Origin: a bacterium
GTDB lineage: Bacteria > Patescibacteriota > Saccharimonadia > Saccharimonadales > UBA4665
Reading direction: 5' to 3'
DNA length: 63,505 nt
Assembly (NCBI GenBank): GCA_021804085.1
Contig: JAJZKM010000003.1
Location: 1 to 63,505, forward strand
Shown here: piece after piece, positions 41,322 to 52,666 of the stretch
Position numbering within the stretch: position 1 is the first letter of the stretch
Layout: each line of letters starts with the position of its first letter
The notes under the pieces: generated by a model
Told to the model about the DNA's origin: nothing
What the model saw: only the letters and a program-made list of their open reading frames with translations
Database searches by the model: none
Position numbers and translations under genes: made by a program

Positions 41322-43070
41322 ATGGCTGGAACCAAAGATATTGTATATGTAGATGTTGATGATGAAATTACTACTTTAATAGATAAAGTAAGACTTTCCA
41401 GTGGGAAGGTGGTTATTTTAGTTTTACCTAAGAAGGCTAGTATTCTCCAGTCGATCGTTAATATGAAACTACTTAAAAGATCTGCTGAGAAAGAAAAAAA
41501 GAATATTGTTCTGATAACTTCTGAATCGGGAATAATTTCGCTTGCAGGTGCTGTTGGACTGTATATTGCCGCAAACCTAAATGATGCACCCAGAATTCCT
41601 CCTGTACCCAATAAAGGGAGTTCTCTTCCTGATACTGTTGAAGAGGATTCGGAGTTAAATATGAGTGGTAACGAGGAAATTCCTGATCTTGCAAAGAACG
41701 TAAATTTGGCCACAAGTGTAGGTGCATTGACTGAACTTGCTAAATCTCAAGCTCAAAAACCAGACTCTGCCCTTGAGACCCTAGATCTTGACAATGATTC
41801 GCAAAATAAAACCGAAGCATCAGAAAGTCAAAAGAAATCAAAAGACAAAAACCTAAAAGTGCCTAATTTTGATCGTTTTCGCTTTTTATTGATTAGTTGT
41901 TTTGTGCTCTTAATAGTGATTATAGTATTAGTATTTTTTGCGTTCGAGGTGTGGCCACATGCATATATTAATGTTGATACCAATGCCAGCAACGTAAATA
42001 CTTCACTCAATATTTCCCTAGATACTCAGAGTCAATCAGTAAACATTACTGCCGGAGATATCCCTGCCCGTGAAGTTAGCCAACAGAAGACATTTAGTCA
42101 AACTGTAAATACTACGGGTCAAGCTAATCAAGGAAATAGCGCCACCGGAAGTGTTACTTTTAGTGGAGAGGATTGTCCAAACCCAAGCGATAATCTATAT
42201 GCATACAACGACAATAGTTTTGTTATACCTCAAGGGACTGGTCTAAGTTATAAAGGATTAACCTATATTACTGAGGCAGATACTACGATGACACCTAAAC
42301 AAGGATTTCAACAGCCTGGAAATTGTGTTGATTATGTTTCAACGTATACTAATGCTAACGGTTCAACACCTATCTCTGCCCAATCACCTGGATCAAACTA
42401 CAATACACCCAATAATGTAACATTTTCAGTATCCGGATATAGTGAATTTAGTGCTACAGGGTCTGCTAGTGGTGGGACCGACAACATTGTCAACATAGTT
42501 TCTCAGACTGATGTAAATAATGCAGTTTCAAAAATTAATTCCAATGACAGTAGTCTAATTGAACAAGCATTGAGTAATCAGTTGAAAGGGGAGGGTTTGT
42601 ACCCTATTGATGCTACATTCTCGGGCAGCAAACCGCAGATTAGTCCAAATCCATCCGTAGGAGCACAATCCAATACTGTATCTGTTACCGAGACCATTAC
42701 TTATACTATGTTTGGTGCCAGCATGAAGAATATTGATGCTGTTGTCGATTCTAATATAAGATCACAGACTAGTAGTAATCAAAACATTATTAATAACGGA
42801 ATTAACCAATCCGCGTTTAAGCAACAGGGTGTTAATGGATTAACTGATCAGGTGCTCATAACATCATTAGCCGAAGTTGGGCCTAATATTTCGGTTAGCA
42901 CGATAAAGAAGGAAGTAGCAGGTAAATCTCCGCAAGCAATTATTTCTGCCATAAAAAATAATCCAAATGTTACAAAAGTAAGTGTTCGGCTGAGTCCATT
43001 CTGGGTATCCTCGGCTCCTTCTAGTCTTTCTAAGATAACCGTAAAAATCGCCAAACCAACTAACCATTAG
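41322..43070 (+). CDS. Single-TM envelope protein with large Ser/Asn/Thr-rich, baseplate-J-like exterior domain
   Basis: Soluble N-terminal alpha/beta-like domain, TM near residues 190-210, long exterior region. Confidence 0.6.
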   Translation: MAGTKDIVYVDVDDEITTLIDKVRLSSGKVVILVLPKKASILQSIVNMKLLKRSAEKEKKNIVLITSESGIISLAGAVGLYIAANLNDAPRIPPVPNKGSSLPDTVEEDSELNMSGNEEIPDLAKNVNLATSVGALTELAKSQAQKPDSALETLDLDNDSQNKTEASESQKKSKDKNLKVPNFDRFRFLLISCFVLLIVIIVLVFFAFEVWPHAYINVDTNASNVNTSLNISLDTQSQSVNITAGDIPAREVSQQKTFSQTVNTTGQANQGNSATGSVTFSGEDCPNPSDNLYAYNDNSFVIPQGTGLSYKGLTYITEADTTMTPKQGFQQPGNCVDYVSTYTNANGSTPISAQSPGSNYNTPNNVTFSVSGYSEFSATGSASGGTDNIVNIVSQTDVNNAVSKINSNDSSLIEQALSNQLKGEGLYPIDATFSGSKPQISPNPSVGAQSNTVSVTETITYTMFGASMKNIDAVVDSNIRSQTSSNQNIINNGINQSAFKQQGVNGLTDQVLITSLAEVGPNISVSTIKKEVAGKSPQAIISAIKNNPNVTKVSVRLSPFWVSSAPSSLSKITVKIAKPTNH

Positions 43071-43083
43071 AAATATATCAGCT

Positions 43084-43497
43084 ATGAATGACGTACGCAC
43101 AATACTGGGAATAGATATAGGGACTGTCAGGATTGGGGTTGCTAGATCGAGTTTCCCCGGTGGCATTCCCGCACCGTTGACAGTTTTGCATAACGACGAA
43201 GAACTGAGTGAAAAATTGGCACAATTAATTGCCGCAAATAATGTATCACTAATCGTAGCTGGAATACCGCGCTCTCTATCTGGAGATGATACTCCGCAAA
43301 CCAAATATACAAAGCAAATAATTGATAAGCTAAGACAGCAATTATCAATTAAGATTTACGAACAAGATGAGGCGGCGACTTCTTTGCATGCAGAAGTTGA
43401 ATTAAGAAACCGTAAAAAACCGTACTCTAAAGGTGATATTGATTCGCTGAGCGCAGTTTATATATTGGAAGATTTCATGAGAGATAATTTAAAATAA
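43084..43497 (+). CDS. ruvX: Holliday junction resolvase-like RuvX/YqgF
   Basis: LGIDIGTVRIGVA, VAGIPRSLSGDD, DEAATSLHAE, KGDIDSLSAVYILEDF. Confidence 0.9.
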   Translation: MNDVRTILGIDIGTVRIGVARSSFPGGIPAPLTVLHNDEELSEKLAQLIAANNVSLIVAGIPRSLSGDDTPQTKYTKQIIDKLRQQLSIKIYEQDEAATSLHAEVELRNRKKPYSKGDIDSLSAVYILEDFMRDNLK

Positions 43498-43509
43498 GAG
43501 GTGATCTAA

Positions 43510-44550
43510 TTGCATTTGAACTTAAAACGAATTCCGTTGAAGATTAGGATAATTTTTGTCTTGGGACTAATTATTTTTGTTAGTGCCATTATTGGTGTTA
43601 GGCAATATTATTTTGTGAACCTTAGGCCTGTTAGTACAAATACTAAAACTGTTATCTTTACTGTGCCAAGCGGTGCAACAATATCTCAGATTGGTAATTT
43701 ATTAAGTAAGGATTCTTTAATTCATTCGCCTTGGGTTTTCGAGTGGTATGTACATAGTGCTAATTTAACTAATAGTTTGGAGGCGGGTACTTTTGCACTT
43801 TCTCCTAGCGACAGTGTGCAGCAAATTGCAAGTATTGTTGCATCTGGGCACGTAGCCGAGGGAGTTGTTACTATCTTGCCTGGAAAAAATTTGAATCAGG
43901 TGACAAATACGTTTATAAATGATGGTTTTTCTCCCACATCTGTAAAACTAGCGTTAGATCCGTCAAATTATCTTGCCTTGCCGATCATTGCAGATAAACC
44001 AGCCAACGTAAATACACTTGAGGGATTGTTATATCCTGACTCATTCGACAAAACCTCAACAACCCTACCAAGTCAAATCTTGCGTGAATCATTGGTCGAA
44101 ATGGGCCAACACATAACGGCATCTATGCAAGCTGCTTTTGCGAGTGAAGGATTAAGTGTATATCAGGGTATTATTTTGGCTTCAATTGTTCAGCAAGAAG
44201 TATCAAAACCATCAGCTATGGCGCAGGCTGCCCAAGTATTTATCGCACGTCTAAAACAGGGTATGCCTCTAGGGTCAGATGTTACGGCTAATTATGGAGC
44301 TATAATAAATGGACATGCGCCTTCGTTAACATATGATTCACCGTATAATACTCTAATTCATACAGGGTTGCCGCCAACACCAATAGGAACAGTAAGTCAG
44401 GCATCATTAGTCGCGGTGGCTCATCCGGCAAATACACAGTGGCTGTATTTTGTAACTGGTGATAATGGAGTGACCTATTTTGAACAGACGCTTCAGCAAC
44501 ATAATGCTGACGTGGCGCAGTACTGTCATAAACTTTGTTCTCAACCCTAG
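43510..44550 (+). CDS. mltG: Endolytic murein transglycosylase MltG
   Basis: GLLYPDSF, ASIVQQEV, LGSDVTANYG, YNTLIHTGLPPTPIG. Confidence 0.92.
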   Translation: MHLNLKRIPLKIRIIFVLGLIIFVSAIIGVRQYYFVNLRPVSTNTKTVIFTVPSGATISQIGNLLSKDSLIHSPWVFEWYVHSANLTNSLEAGTFALSPSDSVQQIASIVASGHVAEGVVTILPGKNLNQVTNTFINDGFSPTSVKLALDPSNYLALPIIADKPANVNTLEGLLYPDSFDKTSTTLPSQILRESLVEMGQHITASMQAAFASEGLSVYQGIILASIVQQEVSKPSAMAQAAQVFIARLKQGMPLGSDVTANYGAIINGHAPSLTYDSPYNTLIHTGLPPTPIGTVSQASLVAVAHPANTQWLYFVTGDNGVTYFEQTLQQHNADVAQYCHKLCSQP

Positions 44551-44795
44551 TACTTCTGATTTTACAAACTAGAGATTATATTCTAACGAATAGATCTTTG
44601 AGTATTTGCCATATAAATTGTTTTAATTATTAGTTGATTAGGACGCGTAGGTATTTTATTCGGATAATTTATATGTCTTAATACTAGAGCATAATATATT
44701 GTGCAATTCGCATATAATCTATTCAAATAGCTATTAGCTCTTGCGTTTATCTGCTAAAATTAATATGGGTATATTGTTACTTATTATCTATTAGC

Positions 44796-45938
44796 TTGAC
44801 TCTAGGGAGACGTTTTAATATCAGTAAGACATTCTTAAAAACTCTAGATACATCGCGATTTATTCACCTTGGACGCAAGCGGTCTGTTCTAAATTTCCGT
44901 GTTTTTCTACCAAGAATTAAAAGCAAGAATTTAGTAAATATTGCTTTATTAGTTGGCAATAGCGTACTCTTCATAGCCGTAATATCTTTTATAATATCCG
45001 CACCAAAAGAATCTGCAGGTAGCCAGCTCTCAGTGTTTACTGCTAACGATAATAGCGTTGTAAATCCATTAGATCAGTTATCATCCGCCACCATAGCTTT
45101 AACCGTAGCTAGGATGACCAATCTTCCAGAAGCAATAGCCATCAACAATCAAGCAGACAGTGAGCTGGCGTTGTTAAATATGGCTCCTGTTAATAATAGT
45201 GTTATTTCAAAGCCCCAAGTTGTAACTACTGACTATATATCTAATAAGGATATTAAAGTTTATGTCGTGCAGCCTGGAGACACTGTAACTTCTATAGCTG
45301 CAAAGTTCAACATAACTAGTAATAGTATTCTTTGGTCCAATAATATATCTGGCAATGAAATTACTCCTGGGGTGAAACTTCTAATTCCGCCTGTTAGTGG
45401 TATTGTATATACGGTTAAAGCTGGTGATACACCTGCCTCGTTGGCTCAAAAATATGGGTCTAACGAGTCATTGATAGTGGCCTATAACGATGCCGAAATA
45501 CATGGTATTTATCCTAATGAAAAAATTATAATACCCAATGGTACGCCACCGAACGCAGTACAACTTGCAAGCAATTCAGCAACTTATGGATGGGGCTTTG
45601 AGTCATCTTATGGATATAATGGTTATGATTTTGGCTATTGTACCTATTGGGTAGCTAAATTGCGAGCTGAGGCTGGTGATCCTTTGCCAACTGATCTCGG
45701 TAATGCTTCAACATGGGCGTATTATGCGGAGCAATTTGGAATTCCAGTGGGCACTACGCCAGAAGTTGGTGCTGCGGTGGTTATGTCAACTACTGCAGAT
45801 GGTGGCCAAGGTCATGTTGCTTATGTAGAAGCTGTAAATCCTAACGGTACTATAACGATTAGCGAAATGAATTATCTTGGTTGGGATATACCAGATACAC
45901 GTACTGTACCAAGTGCTGGATACACCTACATATATTAA
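44796..45938 (+). CDS. LysM + CHAP cell-wall hydrolase
   Basis: LysM-like YVVQPGDTVTSIAAKFNITSNSILWSNN and YTVKAGDTPASLAQKYG; CHAP CTYWVAKLRAEAGDPLP and GHVAYVEAVNPNG. Confidence 0.85.
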   Translation: MTLGRRFNISKTFLKTLDTSRFIHLGRKRSVLNFRVFLPRIKSKNLVNIALLVGNSVLFIAVISFIISAPKESAGSQLSVFTANDNSVVNPLDQLSSATIALTVARMTNLPEAIAINNQADSELALLNMAPVNNSVISKPQVVTTDYISNKDIKVYVVQPGDTVTSIAAKFNITSNSILWSNNISGNEITPGVKLLIPPVSGIVYTVKAGDTPASLAQKYGSNESLIVAYNDAEIHGIYPNEKIIIPNGTPPNAVQLASNSATYGWGFESSYGYNGYDFGYCTYWVAKLRAEAGDPLPTDLGNASTWAYYAEQFGIPVGTTPEVGAAVVMSTTADGGQGHVAYVEAVNPNGTITISEMNYLGWDIPDTRTVPSAGYTYIY

Positions 45939-45992
45939 TACAATTAATCCTATGTTAATTAAAGTTACTTTGAAAGAGGAAAAACTTAAATA

Positions 45993-47270
45993 ATGAATTT
46001 TATTGATCAAGCAAAAATTAGTATTTATGCTGGAAACGGCGGTGACGGTAAGGTTAGTTTTAGGCATGAAAAATCTAATTCACGGGGAGGCCCGGATGGC
46101 GGTGACGGAGGTGATGGCGGAAACGTAATATTTGAGGCTAGCAATAATGTTAGTAGCTTAAGCTATTTTCGTTACTCAAAAACGCTTCGTGCCGAATCTG
46201 GTCAACATGGATCTAGCAAAAGAATGCACGGTAAGAGTGGCAATGATCTTGTGGTAAAAGTTCCAGTTGGAACTGAAGCGCGTGATGAGAAAGGAATAGT
46301 CGTGGCCGATATGACAGAAATTGGCCAGACAGTAGTATTGGCAGTTGGTGGAAAGGGTGGTTTTGGCAACTCTCATTTCGTAAGCTCTAGGCGTCAAGCT
46401 CCGAATTTTGCCGAAAAAGGTGAACCTGGCGACTCTAAGGAAATAACATTAGAGCTGAAGATGTTAGCTGATATTGGTCTTGTTGGCCTACCCAATGCTG
46501 GTAAATCGACCTTAATAAGAGCTATTAGTAATGCAAAACCAAAAGTGGCTGACTATCCTTTTACCACACTTGAACCTTCGGTCGGAGTGGTTGACGTAGA
46601 CCAAAATACTAGCTTGCTGGTAGCGGACATTCCCGGGCTGATTGAAGGTGCGGCCGAAGGCAAAGGTTTGGGCCACGATTTCTTGCGACATATTGAAAGA
46701 ACAGCAATTATTATGCATGTCATAGATGCATATGACGAGGATGTTGCGAAGTCTTACGAAATAATTAGAAAAGAACTTAGAGCTTATTCGACACAATTGA
46801 TAAAACGTTCACAGATAGTAGTGCTTAATAAAACTGAATCGATGGACGAACAATCTAAAAAACAATTGGTGGCTGACTTGAAGAAAGTTGTTAAACCAAA
46901 GACAACGCCAATAGTAGCCATATCAGCTAAAAGTAAAGAAGGCATAAGAGATCTGGTATTTATTGCGAGCAAAACAAATATACGAGCACTTTCGGTCAAG
47001 TCAAAGAAAGAAAAACCTAAAATTCATGAATATACTTTAAATATAGCCGACTCAGCGTGGCAAATCAGCCAAATAGCACCAGATGCATTTAGGGTTGATG
47101 GCGCCCAGATTGAACGTTTTGCTATACGAACAAATTTTTCAAATGATCAAGCACAAGCACGCTTACTAGATATTCTACGTAAACGAGGAGTAATGCACGC
47201 ATTAGTAAGAGCCAACATTAAGCCAGGTGATGTTATAGACATAGCCGGAAAAGGCAAGATAACCTATTAA
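45993..47270 (+). CDS. obgE: GTPase Obg
   Basis: Gly-rich N-terminus GNGGDGKVSFRHEK; GLPNAGKSTLIRAIS; ADIPGLIEGA. Confidence 0.95.
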   Translation: MNFIDQAKISIYAGNGGDGKVSFRHEKSNSRGGPDGGDGGDGGNVIFEASNNVSSLSYFRYSKTLRAESGQHGSSKRMHGKSGNDLVVKVPVGTEARDEKGIVVADMTEIGQTVVLAVGGKGGFGNSHFVSSRRQAPNFAEKGEPGDSKEITLELKMLADIGLVGLPNAGKSTLIRAISNAKPKVADYPFTTLEPSVGVVDVDQNTSLLVADIPGLIEGAAEGKGLGHDFLRHIERTAIIMHVIDAYDEDVAKSYEIIRKELRAYSTQLIKRSQIVVLNKTESMDEQSKKQLVADLKKVVKPKTTPIVAISAKSKEGIRDLVFIASKTNIRALSVKSKKEKPKIHEYTLNIADSAWQISQIAPDAFRVDGAQIERFAIRTNFSNDQAQARLLDILRKRGVMHALVRANIKPGDVIDIAGKGKITY

Positions 47271-48719
47271 ATGAGTGAGAGTCTATTTTTCTATGATCTT
47301 GAAACCTCTGGTAAAGATCCATCTAAAGACCGAATTATGCAATTTGCAGGCCAGCGTACTGACACAGAACTTAAGCCCATAGGCGACCCCTTCAACGTCA
47401 TCATAAGATTAAACGAAGATGTATTGCCAGACCCTGAAGCAATATTAATTCATGGTATTACGCCACAGCAAACAATCTCAGATGGCATTAGTGAGGCTGA
47501 GTTTCTTGAGTTTTTTTACCAAAAAGTGGTTACCGATAATACTGTTTTCGTTGGTTTTAATAATATTAGTTTTGATGATGAATTTATTAGGTATATTAAT
47601 TACCGTAATTTATACGATCCTTATGCGTGGGCATATGAAAATGGTGCTTCTCGCTGGGACTTGATAGATGTAGTTAGAATGACGCGAGCATTAAGGCCAG
47701 AAGGTATTAATTGGCCCGTAGATGCGTTAGGTGTGAATACTAATAAACTAGCTTTACTTGCTGAAGCTAACTCTATTAAGCATGAATCTGCTCATGATGC
47801 GCTTTCAGATGTTCTAGCAACTATAGATGTGGCTCGACTAATAAAACAAAAGCAAACAAAACTTTATGACTATCTTTTTGGCATTAGAACTAAACAGAAA
47901 GCTGCTGAATTGGTTAATTCCGGACAGCCTTTTATCTACACCTCACCGCATCTTAACTTGGATTATCTTCATACCACTGTAGTGACCAAGGTTGCCGAGC
48001 ACACTAAATCTAGCAGCTATTTAGTTTATGATCTAAGGTATGATCCCAGTCCTTGGATAAAAATGGATATTCAGGAACTTGTCGACTCTTGGCGTTATGT
48101 ATCCCGCGAAGTCTCAGCTGATCCGCGTTTACCAGTAATAAATCTAAAACTGAATCGTTGTCCGGCTATAGCTCCGTATGGAGTCGTAAAAGATGCTGCT
48201 ACTCTACAGCGCTTAAGAATTGATCTTGATAAAATCAATTACAATAGTGGCGTACTTGAAAAAACTGATGGCTCATTTTCCGATAAATTACTTGCAGCTT
48301 TTGAAATATTAGATCAAGAGCGAAAACAAAAGTCGTCTGATAAGAGTGTTGATAGTCAATTATATGATGGATTTTATTCTGAACATGATCGTAGATTAAT
48401 CGGGAAGTTTCATCAAAACCCAGATTTATATAATATTCAAGAACTCAAAAATGATTTAGAAGATCCTAGACTTAGATCTTTATGTGATTTTTACGTAGCC
48501 CACAACAATAAAAAACAGTTAACCCAGGAAGAGCGAATTGCCTGGGATAAATATTTAAATCAACGACTTTTTAACGGTGGTGAGGCTAGCCTATTAGCGA
48601 GGTATTTTAAAAAAATTGAACAGTTGCTCCTTGAGCGAACGGATCCGTCCTCCAAGGTTTTGCTCGAAGATCTCAAGCTGTATGGGGAGTCCTTGATGCC
48701 CAGCTATATCGAAGAATAG
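47271..48719 (+). CDS. sbcB: Exonuclease I-like DEDD 3'-5' exonuclease
   Basis: FFYDLETSGKDPSKDRIMQFAGQRTD, GFNNISFDDEFIRY, HESAHDALSDVLAT. Confidence 0.85.
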   Translation: MSESLFFYDLETSGKDPSKDRIMQFAGQRTDTELKPIGDPFNVIIRLNEDVLPDPEAILIHGITPQQTISDGISEAEFLEFFYQKVVTDNTVFVGFNNISFDDEFIRYINYRNLYDPYAWAYENGASRWDLIDVVRMTRALRPEGINWPVDALGVNTNKLALLAEANSIKHESAHDALSDVLATIDVARLIKQKQTKLYDYLFGIRTKQKAAELVNSGQPFIYTSPHLNLDYLHTTVVTKVAEHTKSSSYLVYDLRYDPSPWIKMDIQELVDSWRYVSREVSADPRLPVINLKLNRCPAIAPYGVVKDAATLQRLRIDLDKINYNSGVLEKTDGSFSDKLLAAFEILDQERKQKSSDKSVDSQLYDGFYSEHDRRLIGKFHQNPDLYNIQELKNDLEDPRLRSLCDFYVAHNNKKQLTQEERIAWDKYLNQRLFNGGEASLLARYFKKIEQLLLERTDPSSKVLLEDLKLYGESLMPSYIEE

Positions 48720-49041
48720 ACGTCGCCGTTTAGAAATTCTATATTTTTTTAATATATCTTGTACTTTTTGTTGGAAATTATTGCTAAAGTGATAAAAAAT
48801 CATAAAGGTAATTCCAAGCGCTAATATGCACCACATTCCAAAATTAATATTAGTTCCGATCATAATACTCAAAGATAGTAAGGCGTTCACTGGATCTGCT
48901 CTCCCTTAGTAAAGATATAAGTGAAAATACCACAATATAGAAAAATAGTCAATATGATGTAAAAGATAATACTGGAGTTTGGAACAAAGTGATTTTTTCA
49001 GATATAATAGACGGGTTTACATAAAGAGATTTCAATATATA

Positions 49042-51855
49042 ATGTCAGATTTTATTACGGTTCAAGGTGCGCGAGAGCATAATTTAAACAATGTTAGCGT
49101 TAAAATTCCTAGGAATAAATTAGTTGTTATAACTGGGCTATCTGGGTCAGGAAAGTCTTCGCTTGCTTTTGATACTATTTATGCTGAGGGCCAGCGTCGT
49201 TATGTCGAGAGCTTAAGTTCTTATGCAAGACAATTTCTTGGATTAATGGAAAAGCCAGACGTTGATCAAATTGATGGTTTAAGTCCAGCTATTTCAATAG
49301 ATCAAAAATCTACTAGTCGTAATCCTCGTTCGACGGTTGCTACAGTTACGGAAATATATGATTATTTACGATTGCTTTATGCACGGATTGGCGTACCGCA
49401 CTGTCCGATTGATGGCGTTGTAGTTGAGCGTCGAACTCCAGAAGGCATCATTGAACAGATATCTAAAGCCATTTTTGGTAAACGATCAATTATTTTGGCG
49501 CCTATTGTCGTGGATAAAAAAGGTGCCTTTGAACACATTCCTGAGCAATATAGTCGTGCTGGTTTTGCTAGAGCAAGAGTAGACGGAGTAATCTATGCCC
49601 TCGATGAATTTCCTGAATTAGATAAAAATATACGCCACAATATTGAAATTGTTGTTGATCGTTTAATACTAGACAATGAAAACAGAACGCGCTTGGTTCA
49701 GAGTGTCGAGCAGTCTTTAGATATAACTGGCGGGAATGTTTACGTACTTGACGCTGATAATGCTGAAATTACGACTTATAGTATGCGATATGCTTGCCCG
49801 AATCATCCAGAAGTGACGATACCTGAGCTGGAACCTAGAACTTTTAGTTTCAACTCGCCTCACGGAGCCTGTCCTGTTTGTACGGGCCTTGGCTCTAGGC
49901 TCGAAGTTGATCCTGCACTGGTAATACCAAATGGGCGGTTGACTATTGCCGAGGGGGCGATTCGTCCATACAACAGGATTAACGTAGATAATTGGTATAT
50001 GAAAAAACTTTCAATGGTTGCGGAACGCTATAATTTTTCGGTGCACGTTCCTACTGGAGAATTGACGGAAGACCAGTTGAAATTAATATTATATGGAACT
50101 GGAAATGAAAAATATCGTATTAGTATAAGTTCCGGTCGTAGTTTTGAGAGTACCTTTGAGGGAGTTATTCCTAATCTGGAACGTAGACACAAAGAAACCG
50201 ATAGTGAATTTATTCGTAAAGATATAGAGAGGTTTATGCAAGAGCGGCCTTGTCATAAATGTCACGGGCTAAGGTTAAAACCTGAAGTGTTGGCTATAAC
50301 TGTTAATAATGATTCAATAATGGATGTTTGCAATCTATCAATAACTGATGCTCTTGCTTGGATCAATAATCTGGAGCTTAACGCGAATGAAGCTCATATT
50401 GCAAATCTAATTATTAAGGAAATATCTGCTCGCCTAAAATTTCTTATTGATGTTGGACTGGATTACTTAACCTTACTTAGAAGCGCTACTACTCTTAGTG
50501 GGGGAGAAGCTCAACGTATTCGGCTGGCAACTCAGATTGGATCGGGCTTAATGGGAGTGCTATATGTGTTGGACGAACCAAGCATTGGTCTTCATCAACG
50601 AGACAATGCTCGTTTGATTGATACACTTAAGAGACTTCGAGATCTTGGAAATTCTGTTATCGTAGTGGAGCACGATGAAGAAACTATACGTTGTGCTGAT
50701 TATTTGTTAGATATAGGTCCGGGTGCCGGTATTCATGGTGGCGATGTAGTCGCCGAAGGTACTCCTGATCAGGTATCTGCAATGACAAGCAGGAGTATTA
50801 CTGCGCGCTACCTATCTGGGGAAATGAAAATTCTTGTACCCAAAAAACGTAGGCAAGGTAATGGTAAGACTCTCAAAATTTTGGGAGCTAGGGAAAATAA
50901 TCTTAAAAATGTTAATGTTACCATACCTCTTGGCTGTTTGGTTGTTGTTAGTGGCGTAAGTGGATCGGGAAAATCGAGTTTAATAAATGACATTTTAGCT
51001 AAGGAGCTTCTAGCTAGATTGAATAGAGCCAATACGGTACCCGGTAGACATGATGACATTGAAGGAATCTCCGAATTGGATAAGGCTATAATTATTGATC
51101 AAAGTCCTATAGGGCGTACGCCTAGATCTAACCCGGCAACATATACTGGATTATTTACGCCAATTAGGGAATTATTCGCCGGTGTTCCAGAGGCACGTCT
51201 AAGAGGATATAGTGCTGGGAGGTTTAGTTTTAATGTTCGGGGAGGAAGATGTGAAAATTGTCGAGGGGATGGAATTATAAAGATTGAGATGCATTTTTTA
51301 CCGGATGTATATATTCCCTGTGAGGTTTGTGAGGGAAAACGTTATAATCGCGAAGCTCTTGAGATACACTTCCTAGGGAAAGATATTAGCGAAGTTCTTG
51401 GCATGACTTGTGAACAGGCCTTAGATTTTTTTTCAAACATACCAGCAATTAGTAGAAAGCTACAAACATTGGTAGATGTAGGATTGGGCTATATTACTCT
51501 TGGGCAACCGGCAACTACGCTAAGTGGAGGAGAAGCCCAAAGAATTAAATTAGCTAGCGAGCTTAGCCGTCGGGCAACAGGTAGAACATTATATATTCTT
51601 GACGAGCCTACAACTGGTCTACATATTGCCGATGTTGAGAAATTGCTCGATATGATGCATGCATTAGTTAATGCCGGTAACAGTATGATTGTTATCGAGC
51701 ATAATCTTGATGTAATAAAAAATGCTGACTATCTGATTGATATGGGTCCTGAGGGTGGCGACGCTGGCGGAAACGTAATTGCATGCGGTACTCCTGAAAC
51801 AGTAGCCTCGAGTAAAGATAGTTATACCGGGGAATTTTTAAGAAAGATTATGTGA
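49042..51855 (+). CDS. uvrA: Excinuclease ABC subunit A (start revised from 48979)
   Basis: [44 protein letters not shown], duplicated ABC signatures [12 protein letters not shown] at 49042. Confidence 0.95.
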   Translation: MSDFITVQGAREHNLNNVSVKIPRNKLVVITGLSGSGKSSLAFDTIYAEGQRRYVESLSSYARQFLGLMEKPDVDQIDGLSPAISIDQKSTSRNPRSTVATVTEIYDYLRLLYARIGVPHCPIDGVVVERRTPEGIIEQISKAIFGKRSIILAPIVVDKKGAFEHIPEQYSRAGFARARVDGVIYALDEFPELDKNIRHNIEIVVDRLILDNENRTRLVQSVEQSLDITGGNVYVLDADNAEITTYSMRYACPNHPEVTIPELEPRTFSFNSPHGACPVCTGLGSRLEVDPALVIPNGRLTIAEGAIRPYNRINVDNWYMKKLSMVAERYNFSVHVPTGELTEDQLKLILYGTGNEKYRISISSGRSFESTFEGVIPNLERRHKETDSEFIRKDIERFMQERPCHKCHGLRLKPEVLAITVNNDSIMDVCNLSITDALAWINNLELNANEAHIANLIIKEISARLKFLIDVGLDYLTLLRSATTLSGGEAQRIRLATQIGSGLMGVLYVLDEPSIGLHQRDNARLIDTLKRLRDLGNSVIVVEHDEETIRCADYLLDIGPGAGIHGGDVVAEGTPDQVSAMTSRSITARYLSGEMKILVPKKRRQGNGKTLKILGARENNLKNVNVTIPLGCLVVVSGVSGSGKSSLINDILAKELLARLNRANTVPGRHDDIEGISELDKAIIIDQSPIGRTPRSNPATYTGLFTPIRELFAGVPEARLRGYSAGRFSFNVRGGRCENCRGDGIIKIEMHFLPDVYIPCEVCEGKRYNREALEIHFLGKDISEVLGMTCEQALDFFSNIPAISRKLQTLVDVGLGYITLGQPATTLSGGEAQRIKLASELSRRATGRTLYILDEPTTGLHIADVEKLLDMMHALVNAGNSMIVIEHNLDVIKNADYLIDMGPEGGDAGGNVIACGTPETVASSKDSYTGEFLRKIM

Positions 51856-51909
51856 TAGAATATTACTCTCTATTTCTGTTATAATAGAATTTAACTAAAA
51901 AGGTATCTT

Positions 51910-52593
51910 ATGTCTCAGGATATAATTAATTTGGCTTTAGAGCCACGAACTATTACAGGTAAATCAGTAAAACATCTTAGGAATGCAGGAAAAATCCCGG
52001 CTGTTATTCATGATCATGGTCGTCCATCCATAGTGGTCGAGGTCGACGCTCTGGCGCTTAAGAAAGTATATAGCCAGGCCGGAAAACATCATCCACTAAA
52101 TATTACTGCTGACGGAAAAACATATACAGCAATGATTAAATCTGTAGAATTTGAGCCTAGACATAATCGGCTAAACCATGTTGTATTTAATGCTGTTTCT
52201 GCAGATCAAATGGTAGAGGCGGAAATTCCAATTGAGCCAAAGTATAGTGAGGGGAACGAGGCTTCACCTGCAGAAAAAGCTGGTCTAATTGTTTTGAATA
52301 ATATTGAAGTTGTAGAGGTTGAGGCTTTGCCAAAAGATCTGCCGGATGTAATTTACTACGATGCCGAAAAGCTTATTGAAGTCGGTGATCATATGTCGGT
52401 GGCGGATCTAATGACTCCACCAAAAGTCTCGATAAAAACTGAATCAAGTCAGGTTATAGCTACTGTATATGAGCCAAGCGCTCTTGCTGCTGCTAATGAT
52501 GCTGCAGGTGGCGGGGAAGAAGAAGTGTTAGTTGAAGATAGTGGATCCGAAGATACTAATGCACCAAATAAAGAATCCGGTAAGGAAGAGTAG
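51910..52593 (+). CDS. rplY: Ribosomal protein L25/CTC family
   Basis: ITGKSVKHLRNAGKIPAVIHDHG; acidic tail. Confidence 0.88.
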   Translation: MSQDIINLALEPRTITGKSVKHLRNAGKIPAVIHDHGRPSIVVEVDALALKKVYSQAGKHHPLNITADGKTYTAMIKSVEFEPRHNRLNHVVFNAVSADQMVEAEIPIEPKYSEGNEASPAEKAGLIVLNNIEVVEVEALPKDLPDVIYYDAEKLIEVGDHMSVADLMTPPKVSIKTESSQVIATVYEPSALAAANDAAGGGEEEVLVEDSGSEDTNAPNKESGKEE

Positions 52594-52666
52594 ACTTTAG
52601 CCCTAAAGTTCCTAGTTAATATAAAGAAGCGTATACTATGATGTTGGTTTGTTAGGGTAATATAAC

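Noticed and set aside
48594-48890. 98-aa minus-strand ORF with a hydrophobic N-terminus
   Set aside because: C-terminal third is antisense to the exonuclease I-like gene; no recognisable family; too weak to call
51863-51885. Possible promoter before rplY (TATAAT at 51880)
   Set aside because: The -10 is good but no -35 at acceptable spacing was found
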